41,366 nt of DNA from Candidatus Venteria ishoeyi. GTDB taxonomy: Bacteria > Pseudomonadota > Gammaproteobacteria > Beggiatoales > Beggiatoaceae. The notes below the pieces were generated by a model. That model was not told the DNA's origin. It made no database searches and saw only the letters and a program-made list of their open reading frames with translations. Location of the stretch: assembly GCF_030378065.1 (NCBI RefSeq), contig NZ_JAUCGJ010000039.1:1-41366 (forward strand), written 5' to 3'. Made by a program: the position numbers and the translations under genes. Below are positions 8,901 to 17,695 of this stretch, one piece after another; within the stretch, counting starts at the first letter, position 1, and every line of letters starts with the position of its first letter.

Positions 8901-11900
8901 TCACCACCATTGTCCGCTAAGGCTGACAAGCCTGGATCAGTGGTCACTGCTGGTATACCGCAACTGGTGTGAGCACCAAAAATAAGGTTGCTTTCTTCAA
9001 ACACATTATTACCCATCATCGTGCATTGATCGGTACCACCATTATAGGCTAATAACACGTTGATGAGGACTAGTTGTGACTCTGTTTCATCACCACTATC
9101 ACCATTCTCTGGTGTTGGATCATAATCGCCTGCATAAACCCCGCTAGTAATATTAGTATCTTCTGTTGTATTACCTGCAATGGTGCTATAGCTGATATTT
9201 AATTCTGCCCCGGCACCTGAAACAGAACCCGTTCCCGCAGTAGTGGTGTTGCCGCTTACAGTACTGTTACTCATATTTAAGCTTGAGTCTTTCTGTACAT
9301 AAATGGCTGCCCCGGTATTGGCGTTGTTACCGGTTAAGGTACATCCTTCCACATTCGCAGTAGCAGTATCGCCACCAAATGTACCTACCAGGATACCACC
9401 ACCGAAAGCTCCTTCGTTAGATGCACTCGTTGGACTGCCGCCCTGGATTGTCAGGTTTTTGAAGGTCACGGTATTCTTATTGCCATTGACGTGAAAAACC
9501 CGCTCACCAGTTTTTGCAGTAATGGTAACTTTTTTACCCGTACCATCAATAGTGAGGTTTTTGGATAAATCCAAAGGACCATTGGTTAAGGTAATGTTGG
9601 TGGGGTTGGTGGGGAAGGTAATTGTACCACCGTCTTCTACCGAATTAATCGCAGTACGGATGTCACAAGTCGTGCTGTCTGAAGAGCAATCGCCGTTACC
9701 TGAATCACCAGAGCCGGTTATAATTGCCGAAACCAGAGTTGCACTGAGGTCTTCACCAGCAGTGAAATCACCTGCACTACTCAAAGAACCGCTGACACTG
9801 TTACCCGCTGCTGCATTGCCCACTTCCCAGGGATTGGCTTTATAGAATAGGCCTAACATCTTGTCTTCAGCGCCTTGGACGTCATTACTTACATAAGTTG
9901 CCGTTGCATCGGCTGCAAAATCGGTCATATCGGTACTGACAGACCAATAACGCTCAATAAAGTTTGTAGTGCTTAAGTTTTGTGGTTGTTTGGATGTTGT
10001 TACTCTTACACCAACATAGCTACCACCAGTACCGCCTGTGATATCAATATCAATCGGAGTGTATTTTTGACCATCACCTACAGGGAAGGTTTTGCTACCA
10101 CTGCTGTAGGTTTGACGAAGCTCACCTGTGCCTGTGGCAACTACATGTCCAGAACTACCATTAAGGTCAAGGCTTATCATCGTTGCAGTTAGAGTATGGT
10201 CACCTAAAGAGAGCATTGCACCAGCCGATCCTAGAGCTACTTTATCAATACTTCTGTCCCCAATTAAGCTGGCTGAACTAGTACCATTGAGTACTAATCT
10301 TGAGGGGCCATTAATAGCTGGAAATTCATCACCAAAATCACCAGAAACTGTACCCCCTCTGATTAAATCCGTATCACTGCCTGAATAGCTAAAAGTATAA
10401 CCATTGGCATCTACAGTAGCTGGGAATACTCGAGTAAAATAAGCACCTGAACCACTGATACTTAAATTACCTGCCAGCTTCATAGGTTGATAGGGATCGG
10501 TTTGGGATAAACCTTTGGCAAAAGTACCAGAAACATAATGAGTTTGGCTGCCATTTTTAAGAATAATGGGTTTAGTCCCTGCACTTTGACCTGCATTAAC
10601 TGCAAAGACATTCCCCTGCACCTTTAACTCAAGCCCTACTCCTGTAGAATCAATAACGAGGTGGTTAATACTTGGTGCCAATAATTCACTTGGTATATTA
10701 CCCACATCAGCTAAATGTACATTAGTCGCTGTAGTGGGTTTGAGATGTAAACCACTGGCATCGGTATCTGTCCAGTTAGCAATGTTAGTCCAATTTGAGT
10801 CGCCACCTGTACCTGTCCAAATGCTATAGGCTGATGAGTCTAAATAGTTGGAGCTAGAACCAGTTAAAGCAAAGTTAGCCAAGGTACCATTATGCCCGTT
10901 CAAGGAAGAATCCAGGGCTTCGGTCATATCAGTATTGGTTCCACCGGGCTGACCATAGTCAAACTGGTAGTAAGCGACTAGATTAGTTTCGCCAGTTGGA
11001 TTGGGAATGTCGCGGTTCATATATGCGCGGATTTGATCGGTGGTGCGCACGGTGTTCCAGATGCGAACCTCATCAAGATCCCCGTCAAAGAACTCTACAT
11101 AAGTCGACCCACCATTATAGGCCGCACCTAAATTCGTTGGACAGCCAGTTTGAGCGGTATTAATTGCTACATCAATTGAGCCGATAGAGACACCGTCTAC
11201 CAGCACTTCCGTCGCGGTAGCGCCAGGCAGCAATGCAAGGTGATACCAGGTACTCGTATCGAAAGCATGGCTGATGGAACCACTCTTGGATCCATTCCAC
11301 AAGGCTAATTTATCTGAGCTAAGGTGGAAGCTATACCGAGTATTGGGGCCAGTGCAACGATTGGTCAATAATGCGCCATTCTTAAGAAAAGTGTCTGCTT
11401 TGAAACGTAGCTCGATGGTGGAAGAGCCAGCAGCCACGTCTAATGCTGAGTTTGCCGCAATATCAACATGGTCATCCGTGCCATCAAAATTCAACCCATT
11501 CCCCGGCTGGAAGCTGTGTTGTGCTTCGGATTTAATGAAATTATTACTGTCATAATTACCATCGACACCACTAAATGCAAAACGAGTTGCTGCACCATTA
11601 TGTCCATATTGGCTACTGTCAATAATAGTGGTAATGCCAGTATTATCACCATTCGCAGTACCTTGATCGTATTTATGATATAAAGATAAATCAGCTACTG
11701 AATCAGGGTTAGGGATAGGGCCATTCATATAAGCTCTGATTTGAGCCTGTGTCCGTGCAACTTTCCAGATTCGCAGTTCATCCATTGTACCTGGGATGCT
11801 TTCTGGATTAGTAACATCAGCACCGACTTGTAAGTATGCGAAATTGGTGCAAGTACTGGTATCACCCGTAAATGCACCTGCCTCTTCACCATCAATATAA

Positions 11901-13975
11901 AATTGTCCACTACCTGAGCCATCAACTGTGGCAGCAAAATGGAACCAGCGATTGGTAGGTAAGCCACCATCCGGTATACCACCGCCTTTACCAGGACCGA
12001 ACCAGAAAGCGCCACTGGTACTGTATCCCATATTCAAGCAACCACCTGGACCTTGGAAATATTTTGAATATGTTACCCCGCGCTTATAGTTAAGCCAGAA
12101 TTCAACTGTCATAGGAGAATTATCACCAGGCATATCGGCATGTGTTGTATTAACATGATAATAACCACCATAAACAAGCGCACCTGTTGAACGTGGATTT
12201 GTATCAAAATCTAAGGCATTGCCGGGATAAGCTACTTCAGGAATATCTTTAGCAAAAGTAAAACATTGTCCATTAGTATGGTCTTTAGTAATAACCATAT
12301 CACTATTACTACCTGTGAGGGCTTGAACAACAGGTGTGCCGGTGCTGAAATTACAATCAGTATCACTATCGGTGATTATATATTTAGCACCTGTACTAGC
12401 AGGAATGCTATATGGCATTGCAGCAAATTTATCATCATTATCTTGTACCTTCCAGATACGATTCATGGGTAGTTTGCCTAAAACGGATGTACTACTGTAA
12501 TCAGTATCCAGGCCATTATGACCCCAAACAAAAGCGAGGTTATCAGCGGTTACATCGGTAGGTGTTGTTAATGAACCATGTGCAATGGTTAAGATTGCAC
12601 CAACAGTTTCACTGCGGGATTTTGATTGCATTAAATCAGCGTCATCATCATGAGCAATTGCGGCAATACCGTTTAAGAAACCTGCGTTGGTGGTTGCGTC
12701 CCAAACAACGGTTGATCCATCAGAGAAAATGTAATCTTTGTTGAGGGTTGCACCGTATTTAATTGCTAAAGTGGTTTCAGCTTTGTTGATGTCGGCTGTT
12801 GACATGGCTTGGCGATAAAATAGGAATTCGCCTAGTTTGCCTGCGTAAAAACGACCTGTTGATACATTTGCTTTAGATTGGCGACCGATAGACATTGGAC
12901 CTGCATCGGTTGTATGTACAGCAGATTCATTAATTTGAGCTGTGGTGATGGATGTCAAACCACTGACATCTGCACTTCCCAATGTTTCACCATTTACAAA
13001 GACATCACCATTTCCACTAAAATCAAGTTTATAGGTTAAAATGGCAGCATCAGAACCGCTATTATGTGTACCACCAAGTCCTGTACTAAATACCACACCA
13101 TATGACGCTGATTTAGTATATCGAAGACTATAACTGTTTCCTACATGTTTACCATAATCAAAAATAAAATTATCTCCAGCAATAGAACTATGCGTCCGTG
13201 CTGCAAAAATCATGGTTAAACCTGATTTTGTACTATCCACGTCAATATAATCACTACCTAAATTCAAACTTGTATTAACACCATTAAAATCCAAAGCAGG
13301 GCGAAAGTTAAGTCCGTTGTCTGTATCTAAATAGTTTGGTCCAGCAGTACCACTCGCAGTATGAGTGCCAGCTTGACTAACCCAATCGGTGACAGCAGTA
13401 TTATTGGTAGTGGGTGTTGTACCCGCATCAGCTTTAAGCCAAAGTTCTAATTCACCGGAAACATTGCCTGGTGCAGGTGAAATACTATAAGTTACAGGCG
13501 AAGCCCAAACTCCAGATGCATCCCAGGTACAATGATAATAGTTATTATCACCGCTGGTATTTTTAAAATAATAGGTGGTACCACTAACCAAATTATTGGG
13601 TTGTCCCTGAGAACAGGTACTGTCAGAACCATCAATGCAAAAACCAACACTATACTCTTCAGCATTACCAATAGTACGTGTTGCACCATCATCTTTAGTA
13701 ATGACACCACCGGTATCATAGGAATTGCTTTGCGAGGTCATCCAACCTGTTCCACCTTTACAACCACAGACTGAAGCTGGAGCATGACTATTATTTCCTG
13801 CTGTAGTAGAACCTGGGTTGTTAGCAGCATTATTAAGCCAACCATCATTGTCAGTTCTGGCACTACAATTAGTTGGCGCCCCTGCCTGCGCATTCAAGCC
13901 CAGCCCCATCAACAAAAACAAACTCAATAAAGCCAACCAAACCGTTTTGTGTACGGAAAATTTTAGAATATTCAT
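5981..13975 (-). CDS. giant secreted mosaic surface protein (LamG / beta-helix / FN3 / Calx-beta)
   Basis: This 2664-residue exported protein has a signal peptide at residues 1-31 (hydrophobic core LALLSLFLLMGLGL, cleavage after AQA). The domains, in order, are: a Cys-containing N-terminal region; a concanavalin/LamG-like unit (~163-420); two further LamG-like units (~584-755 and ~824-995), each ending in an LDE(V/L)RIW-type strand; a WTGTGG..NW unit (~1049); a CSLREA-like start and right-handed beta-helix (~1425-1640) closed by DPGLSALADNGG...CDIGAFE (~1682-1735); three fibronectin III units (~1745-2035); a Gly-Gly-Thr linker (~2040-2084); two near-identical Calx-beta units (~2092-2208 and ~2228-2347); and a C-terminal region with two copies of a Y(W/Y)(L/I)Y(T/A)GYLL motif. 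There is no autotransporter barrel, LPXTG or PEP-CTERM tail. An adhesin or matrix protein is likely. The ATG is preceded by GAGGAG. The gene is divergent from the exoprotein at 14444. Confidence 0.9.
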   Translation of the reverse strand: MNILKFSVHKTVWLALLSLFLLMGLGLNAQAGAPTNCSARTDNDGWLNNAANNPGSTTAGNNSHAPASVCGCKGGTGWMTSQSNSYDTGGVITKDDGATRTIGNAEEYSVGFCIDGSDSTCSQGQPNNLVSGTTYYFKNTSGDNNYYHCTWDASGVWASPVTYSISPAPGNVSGELELWLKADAGTTPTTNNTAVTDWVSQAGTHTASGTAGPNYLDTDNGLNFRPALDFNGVNTSLNLGSDYIDVDSTKSGLTMIFAARTHSSIAGDNFIFDYGKHVGNSYSLRYTKSASYGVVFSTGLGGTHNSGSDAAILTYKLDFSGNGDVFVNGETLGSADVSGLTSITTAQINESAVHTTDAGPMSIGRQSKANVSTGRFYAGKLGEFLFYRQAMSTADINKAETTLAIKYGATLNKDYIFSDGSTVVWDATTNAGFLNGIAAIAHDDDADLMQSKSRSETVGAILTIAHGSLTTPTDVTADNLAFVWGHNGLDTDYSSTSVLGKLPMNRIWKVQDNDDKFAAMPYSIPASTGAKYIITDSDTDCNFSTGTPVVQALTGSNSDMVITKDHTNGQCFTFAKDIPEVAYPGNALDFDTNPRSTGALVYGGYYHVNTTHADMPGDNSPMTVEFWLNYKRGVTYSKYFQGPGGCLNMGYSTSGAFWFGPGKGGGIPDGGLPTNRWFHFAATVDGSGSGQFYIDGEEAGAFTGDTSTCTNFAYLQVGADVTNPESIPGTMDELRIWKVARTQAQIRAYMNGPIPNPDSVADLSLYHKYDQGTANGDNTGITTIIDSSQYGHNGAATRFAFSGVDGNYDSNNFIKSEAQHSFQPGNGLNFDGTDDHVDIAANSALDVAAGSSTIELRFKADTFLKNGALLTNRCTGPNTRYSFHLSSDKLALWNGSKSGSISHAFDTSTWYHLALLPGATATEVLVDGVSIGSIDVAINTAQTGCPTNLGAAYNGGSTYVEFFDGDLDEVRIWNTVRTTDQIRAYMNRDIPNPTGETNLVAYYQFDYGQPGGTNTDMTEALDSSLNGHNGTLANFALTGSSSNYLDSSAYSIWTGTGGDSNWTNIANWTDTDASGLHLKPTTATNVHLADVGNIPSELLAPSINHLVIDSTGVGLELKVQGNVFAVNAGQSAGTKPIILKNGSQTHYVSGTFAKGLSQTDPYQPMKLAGNLSISGSGAYFTRVFPATVDANGYTFSYSGSDTDLIRGGTVSGDFGDEFPAINGPSRLVLNGTSSASLIGDRSIDKVALGSAGAMLSLGDHTLTATMISLDLNGSSGHVVATGTGELRQTYSSGSKTFPVGDGQKYTPIDIDITGGTGGSYVGVRVTTSKQPQNLSTTNFIERYWSVSTDMTDFAADATATYVSNDVQGAEDKMLGLFYKANPWEVGNAAAGNSVSGSLSSAGDFTAGEDLSATLVSAIITGSGDSGNGDCSSDSTTCDIRTAINSVEDGGTITFPTNPTNITLTNGPLDLSKNLTIDGTGKKVTITAKTGERVFHVNGNKNTVTFKNLTIQGGSPTSASNEGAFGGGILVGTFGGDTATANVEGCTLTGNNANTGAAIYVQKDSSLNMSNSTVSGNTTTAGTGSVSGAGAELNISYSTIAGNTTEDTNITSGVYAGDYDPTPENGDSGDETESQLVLINVLLAYNGGTDQCTMMGNNVFEESNLIFGAHTSCGIPAVTTDPGLSALADNGGDTPTMAISAGSSAEGSSDTEACLADDQRGVARPEGSACDIGAFEATLSPAPPTGLAVEVDVTTAPANTYPASLTWTASIGSPVAEGYKVYAGGSLISTISGGDSADTSIDIACPSPTTIEVRAYRTDTFGNVLESMPGAKLTTTEAGACPVVVSPPRPAPATPGDFVGQPKLPNGMQELRLTWEDVSGEANYILERSDNGSNNWTAVANSPLPANTAEYTDSNLSCGMIYQYRLHAKNSRGESDNVIIKVSTEACLTAPTGFVAKPTGETSVDLSWTAVANADTYILERLDSGGSDWNLITNPAAGSSSYNDTGLTCGTTYSYRLRAGYNGQESQDVTTQVTTAACANTGGTGGTGGTGGTGGTGGTGGTGGTGGTGGTGGTGGTGGTGGTGGTGINLALLTPQTSSSIAENGKYVELAVTRSENDEGLVSMQFSPSADNTAIEGRDYKILNPGNSVKWGEHLLEWGNTELGQKLIRIQLIDNAIPEADKTLNFDLTIKKGNARFTTTALLQLTIVNDDQCLPKGSNTTTCISSQLTPQSSLSIAENGRHIELAVTRSENDKGLVSMQFSPSADNTAIEGRDYKILNPGNSVEWGEHLLEWGNTELGEKLIRIQLIDNAIPEADKTLNFDLTIKKGNALFTTAALLQLTIVDDDQCLPATAIESNQPTPEGSNTTACISSQLMLEGAGMPRPANWLVGDQVALHTWMDTGSDVGMEASVILVSIDSLGHTWMHDGQQWHEYHSNGYHGDQHPQWHFYKHYSLTDGGLPQKLSLIHDESTRLDISQASRYWLYTGYLLSDGRLIFNGGKSDDKAQPLEVNVLAQACRNNNSAGLNIHDGKGFVPAGNNCFSLSLVNGLEHMQNADKTIESGETLALHLRINSDTHYKQDAKLLLVAQTPQGTLLHDATGWQTWDGSIAGLRGYREEALGEYRFEQFALDAHFATPGAYYIYAGYLLGNGELLYGANNPVSFIRK
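6861..7702 (-). repeat. tandem duplication of the Calx-beta coding unit (405-438 bp)
   Basis: The segment 6930-7297 is repeated at 7335-7702 with about 95% identity by eye. The adjoining Cys-containing linker is repeated too (TGTGAACTGATACAGG at 6861 and 7299). The offset changes from 405 to 438 bp because of a 33-bp in-frame indel. Both copies keep the reading frame, so the duplication adds one extra Calx-beta domain. Confidence 0.9.
7725..7859 (-). repeat. 15-copy 9-bp minisatellite coding for Gly-Gly-Thr repeats
   Basis: The unit CCACCAGTT (plus strand) runs uninterrupted for 15 copies; only the last base of the last copy differs. On the coding strand it gives alternating Gly-Gly-Thr triplets, a flexible linker between the third fibronectin III unit and the first Calx-beta unit. 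Because the unit is 9 bp, slippage changes the linker length without breaking the frame. Confidence 0.95.
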
Positions 13976-14443
13976 ATATTATTCTCCTCGAAAGGCCTGT
14001 CTTTATAGCCTGTCAACCTGGGGTTAACAGCATATTGGGTCAAGCCCTGCCTGCCTGAACAGGACTCGTGGAATATTGGTACGTTCATTACGTATGACTC
14101 CGTGAAAATTGGGTTACGGATATTATTCATCCAAGTTAAAAGCGTTAAAACGCTTATGCCAAGAGATTTTAGGGAAACAGCCTGTTAAATTTCAATTAAC
14201 AAAATCCATCTTTTTACCCAAACCATGCCTGTTAATTTGTAACATTATTTTTAACACCATTTATTTAATCTATTGATTTTATTAGCTTAATGTGATTATG
14301 CTTTTATTTCAATATTGTAATTATTTTGATAAATTTTTGGTTTTAGTCGGTCATTGATTGGGGGAATGAGTGATAAAATGACGTATAATGAATTTTAAGT
14401 ATTTTTTCTTCTGAGGTGTTTTTTTGACTAACTGGAAAATTCA
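13976..14443. promoter_or_regulatory. 468-bp divergent intergenic region with no gene
   Basis: This region separates the leftward giant gene from the rightward exoprotein operon and must hold both promoters. The right half (about 14240-14440) is strongly AT-rich. A TATAAT at 14384-14389 is the best -10 candidate for the rightward operon, but I see no good -35 at standard spacing. On the left side, TATAAA on the minus strand (near 14005) lies within 35 nt of the giant gene's start, and TTGAC-like hexamers are nearby at non-standard spacing. Short inverted repeats such as CCTG...CAGG occur near 14050. No riboswitch was recognised. Confidence 0.5.
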
Positions 14444-16822
14444 GTGAATGGTATTGTTGTTTTTTTTGTAAAACAAAATTGTTTTTTGGTTGGTTTTATT
14501 TTATGTTCCGGGCTTCATGCCGAAGTCATCATTGATGCCAGTTTTTCCAACCAAATAAAAGCCTTGCAGCCTTACCAGGGTGAATATGCGATTAGCCAGG
14601 ATTTAGGTAAAACCGTAGGTACAAACCTGTTTCATTCTTTTCAGCAGTTTAATCTTGGCAACACTGAGACAGCGACTTTTTCCGGCAATGCCAACATTCA
14701 AAACGTAATTAGCCGAGTGACCGGCGGTTTTCCCTCTGATATTCGCGGCACAATTCGTAATGAGATTGCCGGGGCAAATACCTATTTATTAAATCCTGCC
14801 GGGGTGATGTTTTCAGGTAATGCCAAGTGGGATGTACAGGGCAGTTTTCATGTCAGTACCGCAGATTATCTGAAGTTTGCCGATGATAAGCGTTTATATA
14901 CATCTACTGAGCAAGGCAGCCAGTTCAGTAGCGCGGCAGTCAGTGCTTTCGGTTTTATTGACGCACAGATTGCACCTGTCAGTATTCAGGGTCATGGCTT
15001 AATCTCCACAGACCTGAGCCGTTTATTTTTTGATTATCCACAGATTGCATGGCAAACCGGCTTAGGTGTGCCTGAAGGGTATGATATATCTTTGCTTGCG
15101 GGGGATATTCGTATGTGGCAGGGCAACCAGACATTATTCGGTTTGGTTCCATTAGTTTCAATGGCTGCGGAACGGGGGCATTTGTATTTGGGGGCGTTTG
15201 CCGCAAAAGGTGAAGTGAGTTTAACGCCTACAGGCTTGAACACAACCGGGTTCAGCGCATTAGGCCGCGTGGATTTACTGGATAAAACAAGTTTATCCGC
15301 CAGTGGGCAGAATAGTGATATTTTTATTCATGCCGGGGATGTCAATATTGATAATAGCTTTTTAAATGCGGGTCAGATTAATTTTCATTCAATACTGGGA
15401 TTAAATAATAGTGTTCTATCAGAGCACTCGCCTCTGGTTACTCAACTGCCCGGTCTGAATATCTCGCATGGACAGGCAGGTGGTAATGTTAATATCCAGG
15501 CAAATAATATGTATTTAACTAACGGTGCGGCAATTTATACGGGCGTGAGCGAAGCCGGACAAGGTGGAGATATTCACCTGCAAGTCAAAGACAATATAGT
15601 TATACAAGGCGCGGAGTCACTAATTTCTTTCAGTGGCTTATATTCCCTGGCGGTGGGAGAGAATGCCGATGCGGGGGATGCCGGAGATATTAAAATAAGT
15701 GCTGATCAATTATTGATGGATAATTTTGGCTGGATTATATCATCGTCGCTAGGAGGGGGCGATGCGGGGGATATTGATATTCAGGTGCGTGAACTTGAGA
15801 TGCTTAATTTTTCCAGCATCAATAGCTCCACTGACTTACGTGCTGAAAAAAACCTATCATCTCAACCAGGAAATATTATTATTAAAGCTGAAAACATAAG
15901 ACTTGGTAATAGTAGTATTGTAAATTTTGTGACTAGCGATAATAAAAAAAGTAACGTGATTAACATCCATGCAGATTATTTAAACCTGGACAATCAATCC
16001 CACATTAATAGCTCCTTAGCCGCTGAAGCGCACGGGTTTGGCGGTAATTTGATTTTAGATATTAAACAACATTTATCATTGGACAATGAATCAAATATCA
16101 TATCGCTTGCAGAGCAATCAACCTGTGGTCAAAGTGGGCAAATTCAAATCAATGCAGGACAGTTATCTATTAAACATGACAGTTTTATTAGCACAGAAAC
16201 CATGGGACAGGCGCATGCTGGGCAAATAAATATTATGGTAGATGGTGAACTGATGATGGATCAGGCTATTATTAATAATAATTCAGAACTTGCTTTAGCT
16301 GGAGCAGGCACTGCCGGAAACATTCAGATTCAGACCCAAAACCTGTCCTTATTAAATGGTGCGCATATTGATAGCAGTGCCAACCAGGCACAAGGCGGTA
16401 ATATCAACATTGAATCCAAACAGCAGCTTTATTTGCACAATGGGCATATTGTTACTGATGTTCGGGGCGGTAATGACAACAGTGGCAATATTGAGATTAG
16501 CAACACGGAGTCGGTGATATTAAATCGAGGTCAAATCACGGCGCAGGCCGATGCAGGGCGCGGCGGTAATATCAACATCGGCAGCCAGCAGTTTATGCGC
16601 TCAACAGACAGTGTTATCAGCGCCTCATCACGCATGGGCATTGATGGCAAAATACATATTAAATCACCAGACACGACATTAAACCCGATGGAAGCACTGG
16701 ATTTGGCTGATTTTACCGAGGCCCGATTGTTAGCTTCAGATTGCCAGGCACAGAGCAGCAGCCGTTTTGTGTCGGGTTCATTAGATGGCAGCCCTTTGTC
16801 TCCAGAGGACTTTTTTGACTAA
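14444..16822 (+). CDS. filamentous-haemagglutinin-type exoprotein (TpsA-like)
   Basis: This 792-residue protein is exported by the two-partner secretion type of route. A signal peptide (core CFLVGFILCSGLHA) is followed by the TPS/haemagglutination-activity domain at about residues 28-150, with hallmark segments NLFHSFQQFNL, VISRVTGG and ANTYLLNPAGVMF. The rest is a beta-helix of repeats of the form GGN(I/V)NI, covering about residues 290-760. It ends with a Cys-containing segment and SPLSPEDFFD. The GTG start at 14444 has GGA about 8 nt upstream; the ATG at 14448 is out of frame. No TpsB/FhaC-type outer-membrane transporter is encoded in the window, so a partner must be elsewhere. The C-terminal motif is shared with the truncated copy at 17154-17695. 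Confidence 0.88.
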   Translation: MNGIVVFFVKQNCFLVGFILCSGLHAEVIIDASFSNQIKALQPYQGEYAISQDLGKTVGTNLFHSFQQFNLGNTETATFSGNANIQNVISRVTGGFPSDIRGTIRNEIAGANTYLLNPAGVMFSGNAKWDVQGSFHVSTADYLKFADDKRLYTSTEQGSQFSSAAVSAFGFIDAQIAPVSIQGHGLISTDLSRLFFDYPQIAWQTGLGVPEGYDISLLAGDIRMWQGNQTLFGLVPLVSMAAERGHLYLGAFAAKGEVSLTPTGLNTTGFSALGRVDLLDKTSLSASGQNSDIFIHAGDVNIDNSFLNAGQINFHSILGLNNSVLSEHSPLVTQLPGLNISHGQAGGNVNIQANNMYLTNGAAIYTGVSEAGQGGDIHLQVKDNIVIQGAESLISFSGLYSLAVGENADAGDAGDIKISADQLLMDNFGWIISSSLGGGDAGDIDIQVRELEMLNFSSINSSTDLRAEKNLSSQPGNIIIKAENIRLGNSSIVNFVTSDNKKSNVINIHADYLNLDNQSHINSSLAAEAHGFGGNLILDIKQHLSLDNESNIISLAEQSTCGQSGQIQINAGQLSIKHDSFISTETMGQAHAGQINIMVDGELMMDQAIINNNSELALAGAGTAGNIQIQTQNLSLLNGAHIDSSANQAQGGNINIESKQQLYLHNGHIVTDVRGGNDNSGNIEISNTESVILNRGQITAQADAGRGGNINIGSQQFMRSTDSVISASSRMGIDGKIHIKSPDTTLNPMEALDLADFTEARLLASDCQAQSSSRFVSGSLDGSPLSPEDFFD

Positions 16823-17173
16823 GGAATGAGTTAAAAAAAGCATTTGCAGTGATTAATGAAGCAAATCTCAGCGAAGAAGAACTGGAATTACAGCATAAAA
16901 AACGGGACTGGATTTATATTCAGAAAAACGCCATGCTCAAAGCAGAGAAATTAGGTGTAAAACAAGGGATTACACAGGGTATTGAGTATTGAGAAGGGTC
17001 TTAAACAGAGCATAGAGCAGGGTATAGAACAAGGTGTTGAGCAAACGACTTTAAATATCGTCCGTAATGCCCATCAAATAGGTTTACCCTTATCCACCAT
17101 CGAAGAAATCAGTGGTTTGCCAGAAAAGCAAATCACCGGACTATTAAAAGCTGATGCTGATAAACAAAAATAA
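16819..17173 (+). pseudogene. 3' remnant of an Rpn-like PD-(D/E)XK nuclease/transposase gene, frameshifted
   Basis: Two frames together encode the C-terminal ~115 residues of a protein resembling the Rpn (recombination-promoting nuclease) family. The first (16819-16992) contains NEANLSEEELELQHKKRDW and a Lys/Gly/Gln-rich helix. The second (16982-17173) contains IEQGIEQGVEQTTLNIVRNA and the typical tail LPLSTIEEISGLPEKQI. The catalytic N-terminal part is absent. The break between frames is an exact 7-bp tandem duplication, TATTGAG at 16980-16986 and 16987-16993. Removing one copy joins the frames as QGIEKGLKQSIEQG. The second frame overlaps the start of the next gene by 20 bp. It lies between two copies of the same exoprotein gene family. 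Confidence 0.7.
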
Positions 17174-17695
17174 TACAGGAAAAATTTGGTTCTTTGGAGG
17201 ACTGTATTTATTCTTTTCTCCCGTTGCCGCTGAAATTACTGTCGATAGCAGTTTTTTTCAGCAACCACAGTTGCTGACACCAAATCAGGGTGAATACGCT
17301 ATCACCCAGAATTTAGGGAAAGTCATTGGCAATAACCTGTTTCATTCTTTTCAGGACTTTAATCTCAAGCAAGGGGAAACGGCACGTTTTTCCGGCGCTG
17401 CCCATATCAACAATGTAATTTCCCGCGTGACTGGCGGCAGTCCTTCTCATATCAACGGCACCATCAGCAACACGATTCCCGGCGCGAATACCTATTTACT
17501 CAACCCGGCGGGTATTTTTTTTGCTGAACATGCCAGACTGGATGTCTCCGGTGGTTTTTACGCTACCACGGCGGACTATCTGAATTTATAAAACCTGAAT
17601 TGCTCACTGCCCGTTGCGGGCCACAGGAAAATAGCCGTTTTGTACTTGTGCCAGTCAATGGCAGTTTTCTATCCCCGGAGGATTTTTTTGACTAA
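17154..17695 (+). pseudogene. second TpsA-like exoprotein, internally deleted (N- and C-terminal ends only)
   Basis: The frame from the ATG at 17154 gives 145 residues: a signal peptide (LYLFFSPVAA) and a TPS domain with NLFHSFQDFNL, VISRVTGG and ANTYLLNPAGIFF, roughly 60% identical by eye to the exoprotein at 14444. It stops at 17591, just after TADYLN, where the intact copy continues into its beta-helix. From 17591 to 17695, in another frame, lie 34 codons with LLTARCGPQENSRFV and the end SFLSPEDFFD, matching the C-terminus of the intact copy. The whole beta-helix (about 600 codons) is missing and the junction shifts the frame. A short secreted TPS domain could still be made. Confidence 0.8.
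17677..17690 (+). promoter_or_regulatory. Shine-Dalgarno site and TTG start embedded in the exoprotein C-terminal codons
   Basis: GGAGG at 17677-17681 is followed after 6 nt by TTG at 17688-17690. The same bases encode the PEDFFD end of the exoprotein remnant, whose TAA stop is at 17693-17695. The NTPase start therefore overlaps the upstream stop (TTGACTAA), implying translational coupling. Confidence 0.65.

Noticed and set aside
13976-14443. A riboswitch or c-di-GMP aptamer in the divergent region
   Set aside because: I looked for GEMM-like and other conserved aptamer motifs and found none; only short inverted repeats are present.
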